DNA from: Streptomyces venezuelae
Lineage (GTDB): Bacteria > Actinomycetota > Actinomycetes > Streptomycetales > Streptomycetaceae
Assembly (NCBI RefSeq): GCF_008642375.1
Contig: NZ_CP029194.1
Span: 124,001-188,000 of the forward strand
DNA length: 64,000 bases
Direction of reading: 5' to 3'
The position numbers and the translations under genes are program-made. The notes beneath the pieces are model-generated. The model saw nothing but the letters and a program-made list of their open reading frames with translations. It did not search any database and had not been told where the DNA came from. Each line of letters opens with the position of its first letter. Within the stretch, counting starts at the first letter, position 1. Below are positions 51,766 to 60,105 of the stretch, piece by piece.

Positions 51766-52704
51766 ATGACGAACCTGAACAAGCTCACCATCGCCGCAGC
51801 CGGAACCGCACTCCTCCTCGGCCTGACGGCCTGCGGAACGCAGGAGAGCGGCGCCGGGTCCGCGGTCCCGGCCCCGGCCGGCGCGAGCGCCTCGACGGGC
51901 AGCGGCAGCGGGTCCGACGGCTACGGCGCCACGCCTTCCGGCGGGGCGAAGGCCGCGGCGTCCGGCCCCCTGGCGACCCGTCAGGACCCCAGTCTTGGCA
52001 CGGTGGTGACGGACGCGGCCGGGTTCACGCTCTACCGCTTCGACAAGGACACCGCCAAGCCCTCCGCCTCGAACTGCGACGGCGACTGCGCGAAGGCCTG
52101 GCCGCCGGTCCCTGCCGGCAGCACCCAGCCGGGAGACGTCGAGGCGTCCCGTACCGGCTCGGTGGATCGGGCCGACGGCACGAAGCAGCTGACGATCGCG
52201 GGCTGGCCCGTCTACCGCTTCGCCAAGGACACCGCCCCCGGCCAGACCAACGGACAGGGCGTCGGCGGCACCTGGTTCGCCGTCACCCCCGACGGCAAGA
52301 AGGCGGGCGCCACCGCACCCGAAGCCGACGAGGACGGCACCGGAGAGCCGCTGCCCGCACTCTCGCTCCGCAACGACGACCGGCTCGGCCGGATCATCCA
52401 GGACGGCAAGGGCCGCACCCTGTACCGCTTCACCAAGGACACGGCCTGGCCGATGAAGTCCAACTGCGAGGGCGCCTGCCTGGAGAAGTGGCGCCCCGCC
52501 AAGCCCGTCGACGTGAACGACATCGACGGCATCGACCCCAAGAAGCTGATCGTCCTCACCCGCCCCGACGGCACCAAGCAGCTCACCGTCGACTGCTGGC
52601 CGCTGTACTGGTTCACCGGCGACAAGACCCCCGGTGACACCAACGGACAGGGGGTAGGCGGCACGTGGTTCGCCGTCACGGCCGACGGCAAGCTGGCGAA
52701 GTGA
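51766..52704 (+). CDS. COG4315 / Lipoprotein_15 repeat lipoprotein
   Basis: 312 residues; ATG 51766 with an AGGGG site. Lipobox at Cys23 (LLLGLTACGT). A Ser/Gly linker is followed by four copies of the secreted repeat, in two pairs: GTVVTDAAGFTLYRFDKDTA with CDGDCAKAWPPV, TKQLTIAGWPVYRFAKDTAPG with GTWFAVTPDG, and matching copies at 215-312 with CEGACLEKWRP and CWPLYWFTGD. The Cys pairs C-x3-C suggest disulfides. It is controlled by an ECF-like promoter matching that of the sigma operon, and is thus a probable target of that sigma factor. Role in the envelope unknown. Confidence 0.94.
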   Translation: MTNLNKLTIAAAGTALLLGLTACGTQESGAGSAVPAPAGASASTGSGSGSDGYGATPSGGAKAAASGPLATRQDPSLGTVVTDAAGFTLYRFDKDTAKPSASNCDGDCAKAWPPVPAGSTQPGDVEASRTGSVDRADGTKQLTIAGWPVYRFAKDTAPGQTNGQGVGGTWFAVTPDGKKAGATAPEADEDGTGEPLPALSLRNDDRLGRIIQDGKGRTLYRFTKDTAWPMKSNCEGACLEKWRPAKPVDVNDIDGIDPKKLIVLTRPDGTKQLTVDCWPLYWFTGDKTPGDTNGQGVGGTWFAVTADGKLAK

Positions 52705-52969
52705 CCCTGCTGAACTCCCGGTGTGCAGCGAAAGGGAGTTCGCCGTTCTGGGGAAGGCGGCGGCCTCCGGTTGCGACGTCAGCCCCGCGGGCGAGGCGTG
52801 CGGGGAGGGCGAGGAGACGGGCCGGGGCTCTCGGTGGAGTCGGTGCCGGTCGCGCCTGAGGGCGAGCACCGGGCGCCGTCGTGGGCCGGCCGAGGGCGAC
52901 AAGCCTGTCGGGTGCGAGCCTTCTTCCCACCCGGGGGACGTCCGGCTCCTCAGATCGAAGGCACGGGCG

Positions 52970-53395
52970 TCATCGTGCGACGGGCTCGGGTGCGATCTGC
53001 CCCATGAGGCTGAGCATGTCGGGGGCCACCCATTCCTCGGCGAGCCTCTCGCCCTCGATCCGGTAGATCTCGACGCTGCGGAATCCGACCGGCCGGCCCG
53101 TTGCCTCCAGCCCCTGGAAATTCCCCCGGTGCGTTCCGTCGAAACGGACCCGCACCGCCACCTTGTCACCGGCGCCGAACATGTCCTCGACCGTGATCCT
53201 CAGGTCGGGGAAGCCGTCCCGCATGGCCTGGGCCCCCGCCCTCCAGACCTCCCGGCCATGCACCGGGTGGGGCGCCCCCGGCAGGTGGGCGGTGAAGTCC
53301 TCCGCCAGCAGCTCGACGCAGGCCTCCAGGTCGCCGCTCTCCATCGCCGCGTAGGCCGTACGCACCAGGTTCATGTTCTTCTCGTCGGCGTTCAT
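52970..53395 (-). CDS. SnoaL-like NTF2-fold protein
   Basis: 141 residues, GGAG site. MNLVRTAYAAMESGDLEACVELL, then FTAHLPGAPHPVHGREVWRAG, FPDLRITVEDMFGAGDKVAVRVRFDGTHRG and EIYRIEGERLAEEWVAPD match SnoaL-like polyketide-cyclase/ester cyclase proteins of the NTF2 fold. It could act on a small organic molecule. No PKS is nearby. It stands alone on the minus strand. Confidence 0.92.
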   Translation of the reverse strand: MNADEKNMNLVRTAYAAMESGDLEACVELLAEDFTAHLPGAPHPVHGREVWRAGAQAMRDGFPDLRITVEDMFGAGDKVAVRVRFDGTHRGNFQGLEATGRPVGFRSVEIYRIEGERLAEEWVAPDMLSLMGQIAPEPVAR

Positions 53396-53638
53396 TTCCG
53401 TCTCCTCGCTCCATGGATCGTGTCGGCCGGCCGGTGTGATCCGGTCCTGGCACTTCCAGTGGAATCCCTGCCGTCGCGTCAAGGTCAAGCCGGGAGGAGG
53501 GGCGTGGCGGGTGGCCACGGCTCTGGCCTGCTTGAGCCGCATGAGCCTTTGCCCAGGCGGGCAGGGGGCCGTCGCGTCCAGGCCGTTGAAGCTCCTGTCG
53601 ATCGTCAAGACCGCAGGTGGGGTCCGTAGGATGCGTTC

Positions 53639-54265
53639 GTGGCGGGGTTTGAAGAGGTCAAGGCGACGTTCTGGGGCGAGGGGCTGTACGGGGTTAAGCC
53701 ACCGTTGACCGACGCGGTCGTCGAAAACGCCGAGCGTCGGCTCGGTGTCCGTCTGCCGGCATCCTTGCTGGAGATCCTGTGGGTGCAGAACGGCGGTGTG
53801 GTGGCGGACTCGTGGAACGCGTTCCCGACCGATATGCCGACGTCGTGGAGCGAGAATCATGTTCCGTTTGACGAGTTGATGGGTATCGGCCGTCACGACG
53901 GCCGGTTGTCTGTGCTGGACACCTCCTACTTGGTTGAAGAGTGGGGCCTGCCTTCGCCGCTGGTTCTGCTGTCCGGGGATGGTCACTGCTGGATCGCTCT
54001 CGACTACCGGGCCTGTGGGAAGGACGGGGAGCCGTCCGTGACCTGGTTCGATGTGGACGACAGCCTGGAACTCCCGCTGGCTGCGGACTTCCAAGTGTTC
54101 GTCGAACGGCTCACTGCGGCCGCGTCGCTCGATCTCGATCACGCGGACGGCAACCCGTCGACGTCAAGCACGGCGAGGCGCTCCGTGGTCTCGTCATCGG
54201 ACAGCGACGCAGGCACACCATCGTCAGGTCCTCTCGGTGACAAGCAGTCGATCAGGTCCCCCTGA
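53639..54265 (+). CDS. SMI1/KNR4-family protein (immunity-like)
   Basis: 208 residues from GTG; a TAGGAT box seven bases upstream suggests a leaderless message. AVVENAERRLGVRLPASLLEIL, then WVQNGGVVADSWNAFPTDMPTSW, ELMGIGRHDG, and VLLSGDGHCWIALDYRACGKDGEPSVTWFD in pieces match SMI1/KNR4 proteins, which often protect against polymorphic toxins. The Ser-rich tail after residue 165 seems unordered. No toxin gene is next to it, so its role is open. Confidence 0.9.
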   Translation: MAGFEEVKATFWGEGLYGVKPPLTDAVVENAERRLGVRLPASLLEILWVQNGGVVADSWNAFPTDMPTSWSENHVPFDELMGIGRHDGRLSVLDTSYLVEEWGLPSPLVLLSGDGHCWIALDYRACGKDGEPSVTWFDVDDSLELPLAADFQVFVERLTAAASLDLDHADGNPSTSSTARRSVVSSSDSDAGTPSSGPLGDKQSIRSP

Positions 54266-54609
54266 CAGCATCGAGTGCCAAGCGTCACTGGCTGGCAACC
54301 GGGGTGCCGGACTGGTTCGCCACGAACCCACCCTCCCCAGAGGACGGCGACCCCAACCCCCGTGCTGAGCGGCCGGCTGCGGCGCTACACCAGCGGCAAG
54401 GCGCTGGCCTCCGGACTCGGCGAAGCGGTCTTCGACCGAGCCCTGGCCGATCCCGTCTGGCTGCGAGAGAGCTTGGCGGCCGAATCGATCATCGACGACG
54501 GTGATCAATCTCAGCGTCACATCTCTGCACCGCAACCAACCAAGCTGGGGAATGCTCGTCGCAGAACCCGGCAGACACCATGCCGTAGCGCATACCGGAA
54601 GAGCAGAAT
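54266..54609. other. 344-base intergenic region, no gene recognised
   Basis: Open frames such as ALASGLGEAVFDRALADPVWL at 54375-54510 have weak coding character and no start. They may be scar sequence. Confidence 0.35.
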
Positions 54610-54612
54610 GTG

Positions 54613-54849
54613 ATGACCGAGAAGCTGCTGCCCAAGCAGGCGCTGGCCGCAGTGATCCAGGCGTTGGACGGCATCTGGGACACGCAGCGCGCCGTGCTGG
54701 CTCTGCGTGTCGCCGGGTACGAGCAGACAAGTGGCGAGGCCGCGGGCAAAGCGGCCCGCAGGCACCTGCGCGCGCTCGCCGATGACGGCCTGATCGTGAG
54801 GCCGGATCCCGGTCAGGCCGTCTACCGGCTGGCCTCATCGCCGCTCTAA
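54613..54849 (+). CDS. Small winged-helix-like protein
   Basis: 78 residues, ATG 54613 (GTG 54610 possible). LPKQALAAVIQALDGIWDTQ, VLALRVAGYEQTSGEAAGKA and RRHLRALADDGLIVRPDPGQ with a final VYRLASSPL strand resemble a short wHTH regulator: helix, recognition helix and beta wing. No partner seen; the family is uncertain. Confidence 0.6.
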   Translation: MTEKLLPKQALAAVIQALDGIWDTQRAVLALRVAGYEQTSGEAAGKAARRHLRALADDGLIVRPDPGQAVYRLASSPL

Positions 54850-54884
54850 AACCCGTAGTACAGCGGGTTGTTCCGCGGCCAGTC

Positions 54885-55256
54885 GTGACACAGCTCGCCA
54901 AGCACGCTGGAGCGGAGGTGATCGCCACGGCCGGTCCGCGGAGCACCGTGGCGGTCCTGCGGCAGGGGGCGGACCAAGTGATCGACTACACCGCGGGGCC
55001 GGTGGGTGCCTCGCTCGACGGCCGGGTGGACACCGTGCTCAATCTGGTCCCGCTGAGCGCGCCGGACGCCACCGCTCTGGCGCCTCTGGTGCGGCCGGGC
55101 GGGAGGATCATCCCGATCGCCACCCCGATCGAGCCGCCTTCCGACGCCGGGGTGAGCGCGATGCACATGGTCGCCCACAACGATGTCGCGCAGCTGGCGG
55201 CGCATAACCTCAGCGAAACCGGTCGAACCCGAGGCAAAGTCGTCATCATTCCCTGA
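54885..55256 (+). pseudogene. Zinc-type alcohol dehydrogenase/quinone oxidoreductase, C-terminal fragment
   Basis: Reads TQLAKHAGAEVIATAGPRST, ADQVIDYTAGPVG, VDTVLNLVPLSAPDATALAPLV, RPGGRIIPIATPIEPPSDAGV and ends GRTRGKVVIIP. This is the NADPH-binding half of a medium-chain dehydrogenase, missing the first 150 residues and the Rossmann glycine motif start, and also lacking part of the end (LSETGRTRGK joins abruptly). A GTG at 54885 exists but the protein would not be functional. Confidence 0.7.
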
Positions 55257-55505
55257 GCCCGCGGCGGCCGGAACTTGCTACGGGGCTCCACGCCCTGGGT
55301 ACGTGCCGGGTACCCGACGTTAGGTCCTCGCGTCCGCCGTACGACTCGGGCACGAGCCGGTGGATCGCCTCGCGGGTGCCGAGCGGGCGGGGAGTTCGGA
55401 TCGGCGCTGAACTCGCCGTCCGCGCGGGCGGCCCCACGGGTACTTCCAGAAGGTCCTGCGAGGCTGGCCACGGCCCTACGGACCCGTGGCCTGCTGCGTC
55501 GCCCG

Positions 55506-56819
55506 TCAGTGAGCTTGTGCCGGCGTTGCCCCCGTTGAACCTGCAGAGACACCCCCTGCCGGCCCCTTGCCGGGCCGAGGCATCCGGACAGGGCCGATGG
55601 TGCGGGTCACCTCGGACGTCCCATCGGCGCCCGTGGTGACGAAGACCAGCTCGGCGCCTTCGTAGGGCGCCCCGAGCATGACGGCTTCACGGAGCCTCGT
55701 TCTGGTGATCGGGACGTCGTCATTCCCGTCGGTGTCGTCGATGTCGTCGATGTCGTCGGCGGCATCGATCTCCGCGCCGAGATCCTCGTGCTCATCCGCG
55801 ACCGGGAACGCCGGTACGCAGGTACAGGCGAACAGAGGTGTACTCCCTGCGGCGTCATCGGCGGCGTAGACCCAGGTCCGGCCCTCGTGGTCCAGCCGCT
55901 CCAGCACCCGCAGGGCAGGCACCGGTCCGTGGTGCAGCGCTGCGGCACGTCGACGTGCCAGAGATCCCGTCGTCACCAGCGAGAGCCCGGGCAATCCGCA
56001 GGCGAGGACCAGCAACTGCCAGCCGAACGCGTCGTACGGCTCGGCAACGAGGCGCCGCCACCCCTCGCCCTCCAGCACCGCCACGGTGGTCCCGAGCCTG
56101 TAGTCCTCGGGGAAGAGGGCGTCGACAGTGATGCGACGTCCGTCGTCGGTGCGGACACGCAGCGACATGTCCGTACGGCCCGTGACTTCGGCCTCGGTAC
56201 GCGTCGCCCGAGCGGCCTGCCCCTCGTCCACGTGCACGGCGCGCAGGCCCAGGGCGATCGCGCCGACGGCCACGGCGCACAGCACCAGCCCGGCGGCGAT
56301 CGGGATCGCCCCCCGCTTCAGCGGGCGGGCAGGCTCCACGCGGCGTTGCTCTGCACGAGCTGTCGTCTCGATGAGCCGCCGCTGCCTCTGCCGGGTGCCC
56401 AGCCGGGCCCACGCCGCTGCCCAGCCGAAGCCGAGGGCCGCGATGACCGCCAGATTCGCCACCAGGGATGCCCATCCGGCTGAGGGCAACTCCTCCCAGG
56501 CCACGATGACCGCCAGAACCGGTGCGGCGACGAGGGTGAGCTCCGGAAGCCGGGCAAACCAGTACAACAAGCCGACGGCCAGGCCCACCTGCACCATGCC
56601 GATCCAGTCCGGACCGCACGGGACCGCGTCGCTGCACACCGGAACCGGCTCCAGAGCGATCGCAGCAACCACCGTCGCGAGCAATGCCAGGACAGGCCAG
56701 AGCGGCCTCGCCCACAAGCCTGGGCGGGCGCCCGCCCAGGCCGCCGCATCGACGGACAGCCAGGCAGGAACGCCTTCGGAATCGGAACCCGACGGTATCG
56801 GTACGGAAGTCTTGGACAC
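55506..56819 (-). CDS. Membrane protein with acidic Asp-rich linker, unknown
   Basis: 437 residues from GTG 56819; a TAATCC box nine bases upstream suggests a leaderless message. Membrane helices are WPVLALLATVVAAIALEPVPV, WIGMVQVGLAVGLLYWFA, LTLVAAPVLAVIVAWEELP, SLVANLAVIAALGFGWAAAW, then GAIPIAAGLVLCAVAVGAIALG and WQLLVLACGLPGLSLV. A soluble part of about 130 residues sits between (DMSLRVRTDDGRRITVDALF). Near the C-terminus lies an unusual acidic run (IDAADDIDDIDDTDGNDD). Function unknown. Confidence 0.82.
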   Translation of the reverse strand: MSKTSVPIPSGSDSEGVPAWLSVDAAAWAGARPGLWARPLWPVLALLATVVAAIALEPVPVCSDAVPCGPDWIGMVQVGLAVGLLYWFARLPELTLVAAPVLAVIVAWEELPSAGWASLVANLAVIAALGFGWAAAWARLGTRQRQRRLIETTARAEQRRVEPARPLKRGAIPIAAGLVLCAVAVGAIALGLRAVHVDEGQAARATRTEAEVTGRTDMSLRVRTDDGRRITVDALFPEDYRLGTTVAVLEGEGWRRLVAEPYDAFGWQLLVLACGLPGLSLVTTGSLARRRAAALHHGPVPALRVLERLDHEGRTWVYAADDAAGSTPLFACTCVPAFPVADEHEDLGAEIDAADDIDDIDDTDGNDDVPITRTRLREAVMLGAPYEGAELVFVTTGADGTSEVTRTIGPVRMPRPGKGPAGGVSAGSTGATPAQAH

Positions 56820-56962
56820 CCGAGGATTATGCGGCAGTCCCCGTCGAGCCGGCGACGGACACAGCTCCGCTGGTCGCACCACGTATTCCGAGGAGCAGTC
56901 GGCCATACGGGGCGGGTCAGGCGTTCTGGGAGGTGACAGCGCGTACGACGAGGCCGTCGCGG

Positions 56963-57871
56963 CTAGTGCCTGTCCGGCGGGTCTTGGACGAGGATCGCCA
57001 GCAGGTTTGTGACCAGGGGGTTTTGGTCGTTCTTGTGCCAGGCGACGGCGACTCTCGTGCGGGTGGTGCTGGGCTCGATCCTGCGGAAGGCGACGCCTTC
57101 GAGGCGGATGCGTCGGATGCTCGCCGGGGCCAGGGAGACGCCCAGGCCGGCTTCCACGAGCGCGCACACGGTTTGCCACTCCACCGCCTGCTGGACCACC
57201 TGCGGTGTGAAACCTTCTGCGATGCACAGTTCGACGATCTGGTCGTGCAGCTGCGGGCCGGCCTCCCGTGGCAGCAGCACGAACGGCGAGTCCGCCAACT
57301 GCCCAAGCCGAACGACCCGTTGCGCGGCCAGGGGGTGATTGGTCGGGAGCACAGCCACGAAGGACTCGCTGAGTACCGTCCGAAAGCTGAGCTCCGCCTC
57401 GTCGGCGGGGGGTTCGCGTAACAGGCCGATGTCGATGGTTCTGTCGTGCAGGGCGGCGATCTGTGGCGCGGTGGTCATCTCACGGATGTCCAGGTGCACG
57501 CCGGGGAACCTCTGCCGGAAGGTGCGCAGGAGGCCGGGCAGGACTGTCAGGGCGAGGGAAGCAGCGAAACCGACACGCAGACAGCCGGCCTCGCCGCTGC
57601 CGATGGCCCGGGCTGCGGCAAGGCCGTCTGCCAGGTCTGTGAGGGCCCGGCGGGCGGCGGGCAGCAGTTCGCGACCCGCCGGGGTGAGAGTGACACGTCC
57701 CGGTTCGCGGCTGAACAGCGCGTGACCGACCTTGTCCTCCAGGCGGCGGATCTGCTGGCTCAGCGGCGGCTGGGCGATGCCCAGGCGGGCGGCTGCGTGG
57801 CCGAAGTGGAGTTCCTCGGCGAGTACGACGAAGGCGTGCAGCTGCGGGAAGGGGACTTCAGGGCGGTCCAT
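56963..57871 (-). CDS. LysR-family transcriptional regulator
   Basis: 302 residues. The winged helix is at 1-65 (LHAFVVLAEELHFGHAAARLGI, QPPLSQQIRRLEDKVGHALF, RVTLTPAG). The effector domain (GCLRVGFAASLALTVLPGLL, IDIGLLREPPADEAEL and LLPREAGPQLHDQIVELC) is of the LysR_substrate type. It is divergent from a RidA gene with a 72-base gap and likely controls it. The last codons (DPPDRH) overlap the IS-end-like 16-mer at 56968-56983, a sign of an old element end. Confidence 0.94.
   Translation of the reverse strand: MDRPEVPFPQLHAFVVLAEELHFGHAAARLGIAQPPLSQQIRRLEDKVGHALFSREPGRVTLTPAGRELLPAARRALTDLADGLAAARAIGSGEAGCLRVGFAASLALTVLPGLLRTFRQRFPGVHLDIREMTTAPQIAALHDRTIDIGLLREPPADEAELSFRTVLSESFVAVLPTNHPLAAQRVVRLGQLADSPFVLLPREAGPQLHDQIVELCIAEGFTPQVVQQAVEWQTVCALVEAGLGVSLAPASIRRIRLEGVAFRRIEPSTTRTRVAVAWHKNDQNPLVTNLLAILVQDPPDRH
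56968..56983. repeat. IS-end-like motif GCCTGTCCGGCGGGTC, copy 2
   Basis: Identical to the copy at 47539-47554; here it forms the last codons of the LysR gene. Confidence 0.55.
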
Positions 57872-57943
57872 ATGCCTAGAGATATCAGGTCATGCCTGTG
57901 GATGTATTAGACGTATCTGTGCAGGCCGCTTAGCGTTCGGCGC
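57872..57943. promoter_or_regulatory. Divergent LysR/RidA control region
   Basis: 72 bases between the two starts. CAGG-TCATG-CCTG and the longer imperfect repeat GATGTATTAGACGTATC resemble LysR T-N11-A-type sites; either could be the activator site. Confidence 0.5.
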
Positions 57944-58333
57944 ATGACAGAGCGACGCGCGATCCTCAGCGGCTCGACCTTCGAGGAGCAGATCGGCTAT
58001 GCCCGTGCCGTGGTCGACGGCGACTGGGTGCATGTGTCCGGGACGACCGGCTTCGACTACACCAGCATGACGATCTCCGAGGACGTGGTGGAGCAGGCCG
58101 AACAGTGTCTGCGCAACATCGAGGCCGCGCTGACCGAGGCCGAGTCCACCTTCGCCGACGTGATGCGGGTGCGCTACCTGCTCCCCGACCGAGAAGACTT
58201 CGAGCCCTGCTGGCCGGTCCTCCGCCGCTGCTTCGGCGATGTCCGGCCGGCCGCCACGATGCTCGTGTGCGGCCTCGCCGACCCCCGCATGAAGATCGAG
58301 ATAGAGGTGTACGCGCGCCGGGCCACCGCGTAA
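57944..58333 (+). CDS. RidA-family (YjgF/UK114) enamine/imine deaminase
   Basis: 129 residues. GSTFEEQIGYARAVVDGDWV, then VSGTTGFD, IEAALTEAESTFADVMRVRYLL and FGDVRPAATMLVCGLADPRM, where Arg101 is the residue that holds the substrate carboxylate, and KIEIEVYA with the final Glu. RidA proteins hydrolyse reactive 2-aminoacrylate; sister subfamilies act in degradation pathways. Divergent LysR control suggests an inducible catabolic role rather than housekeeping. ATG start; short leader. Confidence 0.93.
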   Translation: MTERRAILSGSTFEEQIGYARAVVDGDWVHVSGTTGFDYTSMTISEDVVEQAEQCLRNIEAALTEAESTFADVMRVRYLLPDREDFEPCWPVLRRCFGDVRPAATMLVCGLADPRMKIEIEVYARRATA

Positions 58334-58392
58334 CCGCCTGATCCGCACCGGGAGAACCGGGCCCGACAGAGGGCGGGACGGTCCGACACATC

Positions 58393-58530
58393 TTGAATGG
58401 GCACGGCTGGAGCCGCTCCTGCCCGCACGGGCCGGGCGAGCGGGCTGGCGGGCTGGCGGTGGAGCGAGCACCGCATGGTGATCGACGGCATCCTCCATCG
58501 CCTCGCCTGGAGCCGGCTGCGTACCGCGCC
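58393..58530 (+). pseudogene. IS5-type transposase N-terminal fragment
   Basis: LEWARLEPLLPARAGR, then EHRMVIDGILHRLAWSRLR in another frame, match the N-terminus of IS5-like transposases (the WxxLEPLLP motif and the RxVIDGILYRxRTG motif). Only this end is left. Confidence 0.7.
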
Positions 58531-58719
58531 CCGGCCCAGCACACGAGTCGTGGCCGACGGCGCCGCATGCGTGTCGTGGGGTGCCGGGTCGGGCGCAGAA
58601 ACAAACTTTCCCGCTCGTGAGCCATCCGGCTCGGGGTGACGCACCGAATACCTGGTGAGGACACCGTCCCACTCATGGCCGGACCCGCCTCGGGTTCGGG
58701 CCCAGGAGGAGGAATCATC

Positions 58720-59298
58720 GTGAACACCTCGCATCTCACACGCCGCATCGCGGCCGCTGCCGCCGCCGTCGTACTCCCGGTCTCGCTGGGCGTGCTCGCT
58801 CCGCAGGCGTTCGCCGCCGACGCGGACGGACCGTTCGGCCCGGGCTGTGCCGCGGTACCCACCGAGGGTGACGGAAGCTTCGACGGCATGGCCGACGACC
58901 CGGTGGCGACCGCCGCGTCGAACAACCCGGAGCTGTCCACGCTCGTCACGGCCGTCCAGACGGCCGGTCTGGTCGACACGCTGAACAAGGCCGAGGACAT
59001 CACCGTGTTCGCACCGACGAACGACGCCTTCGCGAAGATTCCGAAGGCGGACCTGGACAAGGTCCTGGCCGACAAGGCCACCCTGACCAAGATCCTCACC
59101 TACCACGTGGTGGGCGAGAAGGTCGACAAGGCCGCGCTCGCCGACGGCTCGTTCAAGACGCTCCAAGGCGGCACGCTCACCACCGACGGCTCCGGCGACG
59201 CCTTCGTCGTCAACGACACTGCCAAGATCGTCTGCGGCGACGTGCCGACCTCCAACGCCACCGTCCACATCATCGACACCGTCCTGATGCCGAAGTGA
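58720..59298 (+). CDS. Secreted fasciclin-domain protein
   Basis: 192 residues from GTG, AGGAGGA site. Signal peptide RRIAAAAAAVVLPVSLGVLA then PQAFAA. The FAS1 domain has NNPELSTLVTAVQTAGLVDTL, ITVFAPTNDAFAKIP, ILTYHVVGEKV and TVHIIDTVLMPK. Fasciclin domains mediate adhesion. Such proteins are frequent partners of ECF sigma/COG4315 genes in Streptomyces, which lie 6 kb to the left. Two Cys residues could form a disulfide. Confidence 0.95.
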   Translation: MNTSHLTRRIAAAAAAVVLPVSLGVLAPQAFAADADGPFGPGCAAVPTEGDGSFDGMADDPVATAASNNPELSTLVTAVQTAGLVDTLNKAEDITVFAPTNDAFAKIPKADLDKVLADKATLTKILTYHVVGEKVDKAALADGSFKTLQGGTLTTDGSGDAFVVNDTAKIVCGDVPTSNATVHIIDTVLMPK

Positions 59299-59318
59299 CG
59301 GTCGCCCCACCGCTCGAC

Positions 59319-59368
59319 GGACCGACGAACAGCCGTGGATCTCCGGGTCCGCGGCTGTTCGTCGGTCC
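59319..59368. terminator. Hairpin after the fasciclin gene
   Basis: GGACCGACGAACAGCCG and CGGCTGTTCGTCGGTCC pair over 17 bp with a 16-base loop, 20 bases past the fasciclin stop and 41 bases from the stop of the opposing remnant. Confidence 0.9.
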
Positions 59369-59409
59369 GTCCGGAGCCGCCGGAGGCGAGGCGGATACGG
59401 ACCGGTCCG

Positions 59410-59883
59410 TCAGCCGAACGTGAAGAAGCAGCCCTCGATCCCAGGCGCCGGCCGGATGTCGAGCCGTGCCCGGTGGGAGCTGTCGTCGTCGACGAGGGTG
59501 TAGAGGGTCGGTGTGCCGCTGCCCCGGATGGTCTTCAGGGGCTTGCCGTCGGAGGTGCCGGTGACCGGGCCGTCGCCCGCCAGGACGAGACGGACCCTCC
59601 TGGCCTGGTAGTTCATCGCCAGCCGGGCGTCCGCGCCGGCCGTGAAGTGCTCGTAACCGGCTGTCCACGTACCGCCGATGGCCATGCTGTCCTTCGGGAC
59701 CGCCTGCGGCAGCCGATACACGAAGGCCTTCCGTGTCCCTGCCCGGTGCCGGGCGCTCGGCGATGGCGACGTCGGGCCGTGGGCTGCCCTGCTCGACGTG
59801 GCGAATTGCGGGTGTTCCTCGGGGCGGCTGGGCGGCGACTTCTGTCCGGGGGCGCCGGCGGTGAGGAACACCACGGGAAGCAC
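59410..59883 (-). pseudogene. DipZ-type cytochrome c biogenesis protein, C-terminal domain remnant
   Basis: The last 95 residues match the galactose-binding-like tail of mycobacterial and streptomycete DipZ: AIGGTWTAGYEHFTAGADAR, LAMNYQARRVRLVLAGDGPV, IRGSGTPTLYTLVDDDSS and GCFFTFG. The thioredoxin and DsbD membrane parts are gone; the N-terminal 60 codons (MLPVVFLTAGAPG) are not DipZ and out of context. A cut or decayed gene. Confidence 0.75.
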
Positions 59884-59917
59884 GGGCAGAAAGCGAAGCG
59901 GCCGGGAGGTGGAAGAG

Positions 59918-60061
59918 ATGACGGAAGAGGAGTTCCGTCGGCTGATGGAACAAGCGCGGCGAGAGGCTTCCCGGAACGTTTTCCCCTCCTCCGGTTCCGA
60001 AAACGAATCGCCGTACGAGACCGCCGCCCACCACGCCGAGAGCGGCGCCGCCGCGCACTAA
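59918..60061 (+). CDS. 47-residue small protein
   Basis: ATG with GGGAGGTGG upstream. MTEEEFRRLMEQARREASRN, then VFPSSGSENESPYETAAHHA. A charged helix followed by a flexible acidic tail. The ribosome site and codon use support translation. No family recognised. Confidence 0.55.
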   Translation: MTEEEFRRLMEQARREASRNVFPSSGSENESPYETAAHHAESGAAAH

Positions 60062-60105
60062 GGTCCGTATCGAAGTGAATCCTTCTCCATGAATGATCTT
60101 CGTTC

